64,000 bases of DNA from Actinophytocola sp035634895 (GTDB lineage Bacteria; Actinomycetota; Actinomycetes; Mycobacteriales; Pseudonocardiaceae). The notes beneath the pieces were generated by a model. That model was not told the DNA's origin. It did not search any database and saw nothing but the letters and a program-made list of their open reading frames with translations. Shown here piece after piece: positions 1 through 8,118 of this stretch; positions within the stretch are counted from its first letter, which is position 1, and every line of letters begins with the position of its first letter. A program made the translations under genes and the position numbers. Where the stretch lies: contig NZ_DASQCC010000120.1 in the NCBI RefSeq assembly GCF_035634895.1, positions 1 through 64,000 of the forward strand. Direction: 5' to 3'.

Positions 1-973
1 GAACCGCGGAGCCGCCGGACATGACGGTGCGCAGCGACGTCAGCTCGCGGGGCCGCGCACGCTGTGCGGCGACGAGCGCGGCGAGGCTGGGCGCGGGGGC
101 CAGCAGACGGGTGGGTTCGGCCCGTGCCATCAGGTCGAGCATCCCGTCGGGATCGGCGACGTCCTGGAACACGCCGGTGCCGCCGGTCAGCAGGACCCCG
201 AACACCGCCCACATCGGACCGGCGATGTGACTCACCCGCATCGTGGTGGCCGCCCGGTCCGGGCCCGGTCCCCGGACCGCGTCCACCATGAACCCGCTGG
301 TACCGGCGAAGAGCGTGTTGCAGGTGTGCAGCACACCCTTGGGCTCACCGGTGCTGCCCGAGGTGAACAACACCATCGACGGCTGGTCCGGGTCCACCGG
401 CGGCAACGAGGAGAGATCCGGGTCCGGCCCGTCGACGAAGCACTCGTGGAAGTCCAGCGCGCCGGTGTCCGCGGCGTCGCCGTACACGACCCGCTGCCGC
501 AGCCCCGGCAGCCGCGGCGCCATCTCGGCAAGTGCCCGCGCGTGGCCGAAGCCGGCCCAGCTGTCCACGGTGACGCAGACGCACGCGCCCGTCCTGGCCA
601 GCACCCGCTCGATCTCCCGCGCCCGCAGCTGCGGCACGATCGGCTGAACGACCGCACCGACCCGCATGCACGCCAACAACATCGCCGCCGTCTCCCACCA
701 GTCGGGAAGCTGGCAGGCGACCACGTCACCGGCACGCACACCGAAGTCGTCGAGGCGCCCCGCGATCCGCCGTACCAACTGGTCGAACTCGCGGTAGGAC
801 ACCACCCGCACCGTGCCGTCGGCACTGCGTCCGTTGATCAGCGCCGGGGCATCCGGACGCATCCGCACCGAGCCGGCCAGGTCGTCGAGGAAAGTCGTGT
901 CCCGCCACCAACCGTTGCGCCGGTAATGACGTGCCAGCTCGGGGTCGACTGCCAGCTGCACAAGGGACGTCAT
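1..973 (-). CDS. AMP-dependent acyl-CoA ligase (3' part beyond window)
   Basis: Reading from ATG at 973 towards the left edge gives an open frame of 324 codons without a stop, so the gene runs off the window. The visible part is the N-terminal lobe of the ANL (acyl-CoA synthetase / luciferase) superfamily, which activates a carboxylic acid with ATP and passes it to CoA. The diagnostic AMP/phosphate-binding loop TSGSTGEPKGV is at about residue 203, followed by a typical MRVSHIAGPMWAVFGVLLTGG stretch region. The style (MTSLVQLAVDPELARHYRRNGWW start) resembles cyclohexanecarboxylate/medium-chain acyl-CoA ligases, but substrate is not determinable. The catalytic C-terminal lobe is outside the window. 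It is transcribed away from the Eis-like gene's 3' side, with a 458-bp gene-free gap upstream that should hold its promoter. Confidence 0.85.
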   Translation of the reverse strand, partial: MTSLVQLAVDPELARHYRRNGWWRDTTFLDDLAGSVRMRPDAPALINGRSADGTVRVVSYREFDQLVRRIAGRLDDFGVRAGDVVACQLPDWWETAAMLLACMRVGAVVQPIVPQLRAREIERVLARTGACVCVTVDSWAGFGHARALAEMAPRLPGLRQRVVYGDAADTGALDFHECFVDGPDPDLSSLPPVDPDQPSMVLFTSGSTGEPKGVLHTCNTLFAGTSGFMVDAVRGPGPDRAATTMRVSHIAGPMWAVFGVLLTGGTGVFQDVADPDGMLDLMARAEPTRLLAPAPSLAALVAAQRARPRELTSLRTVMSGGSAV

Positions 974-1431
974 TCCAGCGGCCTCCACGGAATTCCGAGG
1001 TGAGTGAGCCAGACCAGCACCGCGATCGGTGCCGGCACCCGCGGTAACGGGGCGAGAGTTTACTCGGCGGAGTGCGACCGTCAATTGGTTCTCGTGAATA
1101 CCAATACGAGCTGCCGCGATCGCGGATTCGTGCGCCATCCGTGGGTATCGCCTGGTACGTCGGCAGCTATCGCCGACCCGCCGAACAGCCGCCGGAGCAA
1201 CGAAAGGGCCGCCGCCATCCCATATACGGGTTCGTTGGGCAAGTATTCCCTGTTGCCGTTTTCGAGTTCGATTCCGGCGCGTTCCCAATAGGCGCCGCCG
1301 GCCGACCTCGCGAATGAAGGACACAGCGGCGAAACAATGCGGCCGAGGCCGGGATGCGCGACGGGCGGCCGGCGAGCTGACCCGCCCCCCTGCTCGGTGC
1401 GGCCGACGACCTCCGAACGAGCCGGCTCCGT
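974..1431. other. Gene-free spacer, AT-richer in the middle
   Basis: No supportable gene. About 1060-1310 is clearly poorer in G+C than its surroundings. The minus frame of the neighbouring Eis-like gene stays open after its stop codon as far as about 1084, but it has no start with a ribosome binding site and its third positions are not GC-biased. The stretch probably holds the promoter of the acyl-CoA ligase. Confidence 0.5.
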
Positions 1432-2652
1432 TCAGAACACCTCGAGACAGCGCGGCTCGTCGTCGTGCAGGAAGGCGAGCGAGGCCCGGGCGAGCGTTCC
1501 CGGCCGGCACTCGCGGACCCGGCCGGCGCCGGCCAGCGTGGTGAGCCTGGTCCCGCCAAGGAACGCGGCGCCCAGCGCCGCCACGTCCAGTGCCAGGTCG
1601 GCGGGTGCGTCCGTGCCGCTGACCTCGGCCCGTCCGTCCGCCCCGACCACCAGCCGCCACCGGCCGGCGTTCCATGGACACAGCTCGTCGGTCACCGCCA
1701 GCACCACGTCGAGTGGGACCAGGAACCGCCTCGCCATCAGCGCCCGGTCGACGTCGACCAGGCGTACCCAGAGCGCGTCGGACATCGTGCGTACCGCCGC
1801 GCGCGGGTCGGCGAGCATGTGCACCAGCGGCTCGTCGGTGCCGAGCCGCAGCACCACCTCGCCGACGAGGTCGATGTCCAGCAGGTACCGCAGGATCGCC
1901 GCGTAGGCCGCCGGGGTCGCGGCCGTCAGTTCGTGCACGGTCACCGTCGACCGCGGCCCGCGGACCTGCCAGTCCGACTTCACGCGGTACGCGGCGTACG
2001 CCCGCGGATGGACCGCGAAGCGGAGCCTGGTCCGACCGGCGCGACGCTCCGGCCCGTCGAACAGGTGGTATTCCCAGGCGGCGGCGTCGCGGTCGAGGTG
2101 ACCGGCGCGGGTGTGCCACACCTGGTCGTAGAGGTCGCGAACGACGGGGAGCGCCTGCTCGCGCGGCAGCTCGCGCACCGGCTCGGGGTCGACCGCCACG
2201 TCACGGCGGAACGCGGTGCCGCGCGGTAGGGAGATCCGGGCGTACTGGGTGCCGAGCCCGTACCCGAACCGCCCGTAGATCCCACTCTCGGACGCCCACA
2301 GGACCGCCAGCGACTCGCCTGCCTCGTGCAGGAACGCGAGCTGGGCACGCATGATCATGCTCAGCACACCCCGCCTGCGATGTCCCGGCGCGACCCCGAT
2401 CGACGTCACCGCCCCGGCCGGCACCGGTTCGGCACCGGGCACGACGAGCCGGCGGCTCAGGAGCTCCCCGGTGCCGATCATGGTCTCGCCGTCGAACACC
2501 GCGTGGCTGCGCGACGGCTCGAACACGGCGCGCTCCTCGGCGAGGAGGTCCTCGCTGTGGTCGGTCAGGAACGCGCTCGCGAGGACCTCGCTGAACGCGG
2601 GCAGGTCCATCTCGGTGAGCGTGCGGATCGTGAGCGGGGACGGTTCGGCCAT
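1432..2652 (-). CDS. Eis-like GNAT N-acetyltransferase
   Basis: A 406-aa protein starting at MAEPSPLTIRTLTEMDL; an in-frame upstream extension exists but the acetyltransferase fold begins here. It contains two tandem GNAT-like lobes and a sterol-carrier-like C-terminal domain, the layout of Mycobacterium Eis (about 402 aa). The acetyl-CoA loop VAPGHRRRGVLSMIM, the ASESGIYGRFGYG segment (which carries the Tyr used as general acid in Eis) and a C-terminal Phe (ends RCLEVF; the terminal carboxylate is the base in Eis) are all present. Family members acetylate amines of aminoglycosides, peptides or lysines using acetyl-CoA; the physiological substrate is unknown here. It is divergent from the next GNAT gene across 86 bp, so the two may share a regulatory region. 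Confidence 0.88.
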   Translation of the reverse strand: MAEPSPLTIRTLTEMDLPAFSEVLASAFLTDHSEDLLAEERAVFEPSRSHAVFDGETMIGTGELLSRRLVVPGAEPVPAGAVTSIGVAPGHRRRGVLSMIMRAQLAFLHEAGESLAVLWASESGIYGRFGYGLGTQYARISLPRGTAFRRDVAVDPEPVRELPREQALPVVRDLYDQVWHTRAGHLDRDAAAWEYHLFDGPERRAGRTRLRFAVHPRAYAAYRVKSDWQVRGPRSTVTVHELTAATPAAYAAILRYLLDIDLVGEVVLRLGTDEPLVHMLADPRAAVRTMSDALWVRLVDVDRALMARRFLVPLDVVLAVTDELCPWNAGRWRLVVGADGRAEVSGTDAPADLALDVAALGAAFLGGTRLTTLAGAGRVRECRPGTLARASLAFLHDDEPRCLEVF

Positions 2653-2738
2653 CCCGCAGTGATACTCGGGAGGAGCGCCGCGCGCGAACCAATTTCGGTC
2701 GCGCCACCCGATGCGGTGGCCGCTGGCACGATGGGCAG

Positions 2739-3275
2739 GTGACCAAATCGGACCGGGCTGTCGTGCGGACCGCGCGCCTTCTGGTGCGCCCACCTCGGGG
2801 GGCCGACCGGGACCGGTTCGTCGGACTCTTCCGCGACGAGGCCTTCATGGTCCACGCGGGCGTCCTCACCGAGCAGGAGGCAGGGGACCGCTTCGACCAC
2901 ATGGTCGCCTTCTGCCGGACCGTCCCGTTCGGCAAGCAGCCGGTGGTGGAGCTGTCATCCGGGCTCGTCGTGGGCTACACCGGCGTCGACCACATCGCCT
3001 TCGAGGGCAGGACCTGGCTGGAGTGGGGATACCGGCTCGTGCCGGAGTGCCGGGGCCTCGGCTATGCCACCGAGGCCGGCCAGGCTCTGCTGGCCACGGC
3101 TCACCAGACGTACACGGGCGAGCTGCTGGCCATCATCGCGCCGGAGAACCGTGCCTCGCAGAACGTGTGTCACAAGCTCGGGTTCACCTTCTGGAAGCAG
3201 GCGCCGGTGGCGGGCGACGCCCGCAACCTCTACACCCGTTCGGTCGGAGCGGAATGGTTGCTCACCCACACGTGA
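2739..3275 (+). CDS. RimJ/RimL-type GNAT acetyltransferase
   Basis: A 178-aa single-domain GNAT protein with a GTG start at 2739. It opens with the typical VRTARLLVRPPRGADRDRF strand, has the acetyl-CoA pyrophosphate loop VPECRGLGYATEAGQALL around residue 105, and ends with NRASQNVCHKLGFTFWKQ, the usual helix preceding the last strand of RimJ/RimL-like enzymes. These proteins acetylate N-termini or small-molecule amines, and the target cannot be read from sequence. There is no clear Shine-Dalgarno sequence (only a short GGGCAG in front of GTG), so a leaderless or weakly translated message is possible. It is divergent from the Eis-like gene. Confidence 0.85.
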   Translation: MTKSDRAVVRTARLLVRPPRGADRDRFVGLFRDEAFMVHAGVLTEQEAGDRFDHMVAFCRTVPFGKQPVVELSSGLVVGYTGVDHIAFEGRTWLEWGYRLVPECRGLGYATEAGQALLATAHQTYTGELLAIIAPENRASQNVCHKLGFTFWKQAPVAGDARNLYTRSVGAEWLLTHT

Positions 3276-3413
3276 GGCATCTTCGCTGGTGGAACGGGCG
3301 AGTGCCGAGAATCTCGTCTTCGGGTGGGATCATTCCCTCGCGGAGCGCGTATGCTTCGTGACTAGGTGCCCGGGACCCCGGTAAGACGACAGTCGACCGA
3401 GGGGCCAGCTGCC

Positions 3414-3692
3414 ATGGCACATATACATCCAAATCTGAGCGCCGCACCGGTCGCGGGGATCGCCGGACCTCACCAGAGCACGGTCGCCACCATTCTGCGT
3501 GCCGTCGACCTGGGCCTGTTCACCTCGGCCCAGGCCGAGCTCCTGATCGACCGGGTGCGCGCACATCTGAACGCGTCGCCGGTCGAGTCGCCCACCCAGC
3601 CGCCATCGTCCGGTGTGGACGGTCTCCCCGGCGCGGCGAACACCAACGCGTCAGGCGTTCTCGCTGACAGCCCCAATGGAACAGTCCGATAA
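3414..3692 (+). CDS. Small hypothetical protein upstream of STAS gene
   Basis: A 92-aa protein beginning MAHIHPNLSAAPVAG; ATG at 3414 is preceded by a purine-rich GAGGGGCC element about 8 nt upstream, which decides this start against an upstream GTG frame extension. It has one plausible helical segment (VATILRAVDLGLFTSAQAELLIDRV) and a Pro/Ser/Gly-rich tail with no membrane segment. I do not recognise a family. It ends 43 bp before the STAS gene and reads in the same direction, so it is probably the first gene of the regulatory operon that follows. Confidence 0.55.
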   Translation: MAHIHPNLSAAPVAGIAGPHQSTVATILRAVDLGLFTSAQAELLIDRVRAHLNASPVESPTQPPSSGVDGLPGAANTNASGVLADSPNGTVR

Positions 3693-3735
3693 ACCCAGCC
3701 GGGCGGTTCGTCCGCCACCACGAGGAGTTGACCCC

Positions 3736-4176
3736 GTGACAGCCCTCCTCCCGCACCTGCCGAACGATCGCCCATCACCTGCGTCCGCCGCCCGGCCGGA
3801 CCAGCGACCAGTTGGAGAGCTCCTGAGCATCACCACACATCCGGCCCCGCTCACCGCGACCGTGCTCACGGTGCGGGGCGAGGTGGACGCGCTCACCAGC
3901 CCGGAGCTGAGGGAACAGCTGCTCCCCCACGTCCGGGGCACCGTCCCGCACGTGATCGTCGACCTCACCGGGGTGAGCTTCCTCGCCGCCGCCGGACTCG
4001 CCGTGCTCGTGTCCGCCAGGCAGACCGCGGTCGCGACGGGCATCGCCCTTCGCCTGGTCGTGTCGACCCATCCGGTGTTGCTGCCACTGAGGATCACCGG
4101 TCTGGACGCCATGTTCGACATCAGCCCCGACCTCACCCAGGCCCTGCTGCACGCGGGCTGCGGACCAGATGGATAG
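3736..4176 (+). CDS. STAS-domain anti-sigma factor antagonist-like protein
   Basis: A 146-aa protein; GTG at 3736 is chosen because GAGGAG lies 7 nt upstream. Residues about 35-135 form a STAS domain (VLTVRGEVDALTSPELREQL and VIVDLTGVSFLAAAGLAVLV). STAS proteins such as SpoIIAA/RsbV release sigma factors by binding anti-sigma kinases and are switched by phosphorylation of a Ser in the DSSG/GSAG loop. Here that loop reads LAAAG, so the phosphorylatable Ser (or Thr) is replaced by Ala. The protein may therefore be a constitutively active antagonist or a structural partner. It lies 6 bp before a GAF-ANTAR gene, consistent with a stress-signalling operon. Confidence 0.88.
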   Translation: MTALLPHLPNDRPSPASAARPDQRPVGELLSITTHPAPLTATVLTVRGEVDALTSPELREQLLPHVRGTVPHVIVDLTGVSFLAAAGLAVLVSARQTAVATGIALRLVVSTHPVLLPLRITGLDAMFDISPDLTQALLHAGCGPDG

Positions 4177-4182
4177 CGGACC

Positions 4183-4920
4183 ATGCGTAGTCCCCGGGTG
4201 GCCGAGATCCTGTCCATGATCGGCGGCGACGGGGGCGAGCAGGGCGTGCTGCCCGCCAGGTTGGGCGCGGAATGCCTGTCGGCGCTGTCGGTCAGTGGCG
4301 TCGGGGTCGCCCTGATGACCGCCGACGGGCCCAGCGGAGTCGTCCTCGCGGCCACCGACGGGCAGGCCCGGCAGCTGGAGGAGCTGCAGTTCGCCCTTGG
4401 TGAGGGGCCGTGCGTGGAGGCGTCCGGCAGCGGGAAGCCGGTGCTGCGACCGAACCTCGCGGCCGACGGGTCGGCGCGGTGGCCGCGGTTCGGCGCGGCC
4501 GCGCTCGAGGCCGGGGTGCACGCGATGTTCGCGTTCCCGCTGCGGGTCGGCGCCATCCGGGTCGGTGTCCTGGACCTGTACCGCGACACCCCGGGACCGC
4601 TGAGCGCCCTCGAGCTCGCGGACGCGCTCGCGTTCGCCGACGCGGCCACCGTCGTGGTTCTGCACCTGCAGGAACACGACGAGCACGGCGACGTCGACAC
4701 CGCGCTCACCGGTCCGATCGAGAGCCAGGCTCACGTTCACCAGGCGACCGGGATGATCACGATCCAGCTCGGCATCAGCCTCGCCGAGGCACTGCTGCGG
4801 CTGCGGACACACGCCTACGCCGCGAGGCGGACGGTGTCGGCCGTCGCCGCCGACGTGGTCGGCCGCCGCTTGCACTTCGACGAAAGCGAGTCCGGCACGA
4901 CGCGGCACGCCCAGTCGTGA
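4183..4920 (+). CDS. GAF-ANTAR transcription antitermination regulator
   Basis: A 245-aa protein. Residues about 25-165 are a GAF sensor domain (LQFALGEGPCVEASGSGKPV, then FAFPLRVGAIRVGVLDLYRD), and residues about 180-235 an ANTAR RNA-binding domain (ESQAHVHQATGMITIQLG, LRTHAYAARRTVSAVAADVV). ANTAR proteins bind tandem hairpins in nascent RNA and prevent termination; the GAF part usually responds to small ligands or redox/stress cues. The gene follows the STAS gene by 6 bp and precedes a second GAF-ANTAR gene by 113 bp, all in one orientation. No phosphoacceptor receiver domain is present, so regulation is probably ligand-based. Confidence 0.9.
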   Translation: MRSPRVAEILSMIGGDGGEQGVLPARLGAECLSALSVSGVGVALMTADGPSGVVLAATDGQARQLEELQFALGEGPCVEASGSGKPVLRPNLAADGSARWPRFGAAALEAGVHAMFAFPLRVGAIRVGVLDLYRDTPGPLSALELADALAFADAATVVVLHLQEHDEHGDVDTALTGPIESQAHVHQATGMITIQLGISLAEALLRLRTHAYAARRTVSAVAADVVGRRLHFDESESGTTRHAQS

Positions 4921-5033
4921 CACCCTGTGTCGACCACCGGGAAACGTGCCACGAACCAGCCCCGGCAGACGGCCGGACAGATCCCCTTCCCCACCGCGCC
5001 CCAACTCATCGAACTCCGGGGAGCGGAACCGCC

Positions 5034-5792
5034 ATGACCAGCCGAGAGCAACTCCTCGCCAGAACCTTCCTGAGTCTGGCCGACACACTCGTCGCCGACT
5101 TCGACGTCATCGACTTCCTCCACACCCTCGCCACCCGCAGTGTGGAGCTGCTCGACGCGGACGCCGCCGGGATCATGCTCGCCGACGCACACGGCTGCCT
5201 GCACGTCATGGCCTCCTCCGCCGAGGAGGCCCGCCTCCTGGAGCTCTACGAGCTGCAGAACGACGAAGGCCCCTGCCTGGACTGCTACCGGTCCGGACGC
5301 CCCGCGGCCCGCGACGACCTGCCCGCGATGAGATCCGCGTGGCCCGCGTTCACCGAGCAACTACAGGGCCTGGGGTTCCACTCGGCGCAGGCACTCCCGA
5401 TGCGGCTGCGCGACGACACGATCGGCGCGTTGAACCTGTTCCGGCTCGAACCCGGCCGGCTCACCGATGCCGACCTCGGGATCGGCCAGGCCATGGCCGA
5501 CGTCGCCACCGTCGGGCTGATCCAGGAACGCGCCATCGCCGCCAGCGAACGACTCGCCATCCAGTTGCAGACCGCGCTGAGCAGCCGCGTCCAGCTCGAA
5601 CAGGCCAAGGGGGTGCTCGCCCAGCGCGCGGGCCTGGCCATGGACCAGGCATTCCAGCTGATGCGCGCCTACGCCCGCAGCAACAACCGTCGGCTGAGCG
5701 ACGTCGCGGCAGAGATCATCGACGGCACGCTCGACGACTGCCAGGTCCGGAAGGTCCCGAACCGGCGACCCGGCACGCCACGCCGGATCTGA
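5034..5792 (+). CDS. GAF-ANTAR regulator (second copy)
   Basis: A 252-aa paralogue of the preceding gene. ATG at 5034 follows a CGGGGAGCGG Shine-Dalgarno-like stretch. The GAF domain covers about residues 20-165 (NDEGPCLDCYRSGRPAARDDL and ALPMRLRDDTIGALNLFR), with the ANTAR domain at about 178-232 (SRVQLEQAKGVLAQRAGL, LMRAYARSNNRRLSDVAAEI), a close match to the consensus with the invariant EQAKG helix. The ANTAR match is better than in the first copy, where the central AKG is replaced by ATG. The protein likely acts as an RNA-binding antiterminator controlled by its GAF domain. Confidence 0.92.
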   Translation: MTSREQLLARTFLSLADTLVADFDVIDFLHTLATRSVELLDADAAGIMLADAHGCLHVMASSAEEARLLELYELQNDEGPCLDCYRSGRPAARDDLPAMRSAWPAFTEQLQGLGFHSAQALPMRLRDDTIGALNLFRLEPGRLTDADLGIGQAMADVATVGLIQERAIAASERLAIQLQTALSSRVQLEQAKGVLAQRAGLAMDQAFQLMRAYARSNNRRLSDVAAEIIDGTLDDCQVRKVPNRRPGTPRRI

Positions 5793-5959
5793 CCGGCGGG
5801 CTCGAACCTCGTGCCGGGCACACCGGCCTGATCCGCGCCCGCCTGCCCACACCACGGCCGACCGGCCCGCCGGTCCCCGGTTCCACGATGTGGATGCCGT
5901 TGCCACGCGCCCGAACGAACACGCAGGCTGAAGGCCGACCGCAGGCGAAGGAGCAGCAG

Positions 5960-6478
5960 ATGACGGCCGAAGTGGACACTCTGAACAACGTCAACCTGGC
6001 CGCTGTGAGCGGGTTGGTGTCCGCGATCCAGGAGGACCCCGCCAAGGCGGACACCACCTGGGCCGCGCACGTCACCTGGAACGGCGGTTTCCAGTCCAGC
6101 GCCCGCGTCCGCGGGTTCGACCCCGTGCCGTCCGACGAGCCGTCGGGCCTCGGTGGCGGCGACACCGCGCCCAACCCGGTCGAACAGCTGCTGTCCGCGC
6201 TCGGCAACTGCCTGGCCGTCGGCTACGCCGCCAACGCCGCCGTCGCGGGCATCCGGCTCGACGAGCTCACCGTCGACCTCAAGGGGGACATCGACCTGCG
6301 GGTCTTCCTCGGCCTGGCGGAAGGTCACGCGGGCTTCGACTCGATCACCGCGAAGGTCACGATCAGCTCGCCCGCGCCCCGCGCCGACCTGGATGCCTTG
6401 CACGCCAAGGTCACCGCGTCGTCCCCGGTCGGCCACACCCTCGCCGCCGCCGTCCCCGTCACCGTCGACCTGGTCTGA
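5960..6478 (+). CDS. OsmC-family protein
   Basis: A 172-aa protein starting at ATG 5960 with AAGGAG 6 nt upstream. The OsmC/Ohr fold is shown by HVTWNGGFQSSARVRGF, the PNPVEQLLSALGNCLAVGYA helix (with the first conserved Cys) and a C-terminal ITAKVTISSPAPRADLDAL strand/helix. Canonical OsmC/Ohr peroxidases use two Cys; here the position of the second reads ASSPVGHTL, so only one Cys remains. It is therefore probably not a classical hydroperoxide reductase and could be a mono-Cys or binding variant. It follows the stress-regulator genes by 167 bp and is closed by a strong hairpin. Confidence 0.88.
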   Translation: MTAEVDTLNNVNLAAVSGLVSAIQEDPAKADTTWAAHVTWNGGFQSSARVRGFDPVPSDEPSGLGGGDTAPNPVEQLLSALGNCLAVGYAANAAVAGIRLDELTVDLKGDIDLRVFLGLAEGHAGFDSITAKVTISSPAPRADLDALHAKVTASSPVGHTLAAAVPVTVDLV

Positions 6479-6494
6479 GTTCGCCCAACGCTGT

Positions 6495-6524
6495 CCGACC
6501 CCGCGACGCGCGTCGCGGGGTCGG
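6495..6524 (+). terminator. Terminator hairpin after OsmC gene
   Basis: Perfect 13-bp stem (left arm 6495-6507, right arm 6512-6524) with a GCGC loop, 17 bp after the OsmC stop codon. There is no U-tract, as in several other hairpins in this window. Confidence 0.7.
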
Positions 6525-6639
6525 CCGCGAAGAACGCCCTTTCCCGCATAGTGGATCACGGGACCGTGAGCCGCCGGACCCACTACTCTTCCGCGCAGTG
6601 CCGGATCGGGGCATCTGGCGGAAGGTGAGGGAGTCGCTG

Positions 6640-8118
6640 ATGCGACATGTGCTCAGGGGCGTGGTGCTGTTCCTCCTGCTGGTGATCGTCGTGCCCGCGC
6701 AGGCGAGTGCGGCGCCGGCGCGGGACGCCGGGCAACCCGTGGTCCGGGTCGGCACCGAGGGGACCTACCCGCCGTTCTCGTTCCACGACCCGAGAACGGC
6801 GGAGCTCACCGGCTACGACATCGAGGTCATCAAGGCGATCGCCAAGCAGGCGGGCTGGCGGCTCGAGTTCGTCGAAACGCAGTGGGACGCGATCTTCCCC
6901 GCGCTGGACGCCGAGCGGATCGACGTCATCGCCAACCAGGTGTCGGTCAACGACGAGCGGCAGGCGAAGTACGGCCTGTCCGAGACCTACACCTTCTCCC
7001 ACGGCGTCATCGTCCGGCGCAAGGGCGACGACAGCATCAAGACCCTCGCCGACCTCAAGGGCAAGACCACGGCACAGTCGGCGACCAGCAACTGGGCTCA
7101 GGTCGCCCGCGACGCCGGGGCGAACGTCGAGGCCGTCGAGGGGTTCGCGCAGGCCGCGGCGCTGCTCGCGCAGGGCCGGGTCGACGCGATCGTCAACGAC
7201 AACATCGCCGTGCTCGACTATCTGGCCAGCACCGGGTCCGACGACGTCGAGATCGCGGGGAACGCCGGCGACGAGACCAGCGAGCAGGTCCTCGCCTTCC
7301 GCAAGGACGACACCGCGCTGATCGGCCAGGCGAACAAGGCGATCACCGCGCTCCAGGACGACGGGACGTTGCGCGAGATCTCGGAGAAGTACTTCAAGGC
7401 CGACGTCTCGGTGCCCGACGGCGGGAAGGCCGACCTGTCCGAAGGCCGCGGCGCCCGCAGCACATGGGAGGTCATCGGCAACACGGCGTGGCCGATGTTC
7501 GTCGGCCTGCTCAAGGTGACCATTCCGCTGACCATCGTGAGCTTCGCGATCGGGCTCGCGCTCGCGCTGCTCGTCGCACTCGCCCGGATCTCCTCCTACC
7601 GGGTCCTGTCGGGGCTGGCCAGAGGCTTCATCTCGATCATCCGAGGGACCCCGCTGCTGTTGCAGCTGTTCATCGTCTTCTACGGGCTGCCGCAGATCGG
7701 CCTGAAGTTCAACCCGTTCACCGCGGCGGTGATCGCGTTCAGCCTCAACGTGGCCGGCTACGCCGCGGAGGTCGTCCGGTCGGCGATCCTCGCGGTGCCC
7801 AAGGGCCAGTTCGAGGCGGCGGCGACGATCGGGCTCGACTACTCCAGGACACTGCGCCGGATCGTCCTCCCGCAGGCGGCCAGGACGGCGGTGCCGCCGT
7901 TGTCCAACACGCTGCTCTCGCTGTTGAAGGACACCTCACTGGGGTCGGTCGTGCTGCTGACCGAGCTCTTCCGCGAGTCACAGCTCGCGGCGGCCGAGAG
8001 CAACGAGTTCCTCGCCCTGTACGCCTTCGCCGGGCTGTACTACTGGATCATCTGCGTCGGGCTCTCCGCCGCGCAGAAACGACTGGAGACCCGACTGGAC
8101 AGGTATGTGGCCAAATGA
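6640..8118 (+). CDS. Amino-acid ABC transporter, fused binding protein and permease
   Basis: A 492-aa fusion. ATG at 6640 is chosen because AGGGAG lies 6 nt upstream and it starts the signal-like segment MRHVLRGVVLFLLLVIVVPAQASA. Residues about 38-262 are a type-3 periplasmic binding protein domain (VRVGTEGTYPPFSFHDP, YDIEVIKAIAKQAGW, DAIVNDNIAVLDYL), and residues about 285-490 are a polar amino-acid permease (FISIIRGTPLLLQLFIVFYG and the EAA loop FEAAATIGLDYSRTLRRIVLPQA). The binding domain is thus tethered outside next to the channel, as in TcyA/TcyB-like or GlnP-type transporters, and probably imports cystine or another polar amino acid. It overlaps the ATPase gene by 4 bp (ATGA). Confidence 0.93.
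   Translation: MRHVLRGVVLFLLLVIVVPAQASAAPARDAGQPVVRVGTEGTYPPFSFHDPRTAELTGYDIEVIKAIAKQAGWRLEFVETQWDAIFPALDAERIDVIANQVSVNDERQAKYGLSETYTFSHGVIVRRKGDDSIKTLADLKGKTTAQSATSNWAQVARDAGANVEAVEGFAQAAALLAQGRVDAIVNDNIAVLDYLASTGSDDVEIAGNAGDETSEQVLAFRKDDTALIGQANKAITALQDDGTLREISEKYFKADVSVPDGGKADLSEGRGARSTWEVIGNTAWPMFVGLLKVTIPLTIVSFAIGLALALLVALARISSYRVLSGLARGFISIIRGTPLLLQLFIVFYGLPQIGLKFNPFTAAVIAFSLNVAGYAAEVVRSAILAVPKGQFEAAATIGLDYSRTLRRIVLPQAARTAVPPLSNTLLSLLKDTSLGSVVLLTELFRESQLAAAESNEFLALYAFAGLYYWIICVGLSAAQKRLETRLDRYVAK

Noticed and set aside
1084..1431. In-frame open reading frame continuing past the Eis-like stop codon on the minus strand
   Set aside because: There is no start codon with a ribosome binding site, and the third codon positions are AT-rich, unlike real genes here. 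The Eis-like protein already ends with the functional terminal Phe.
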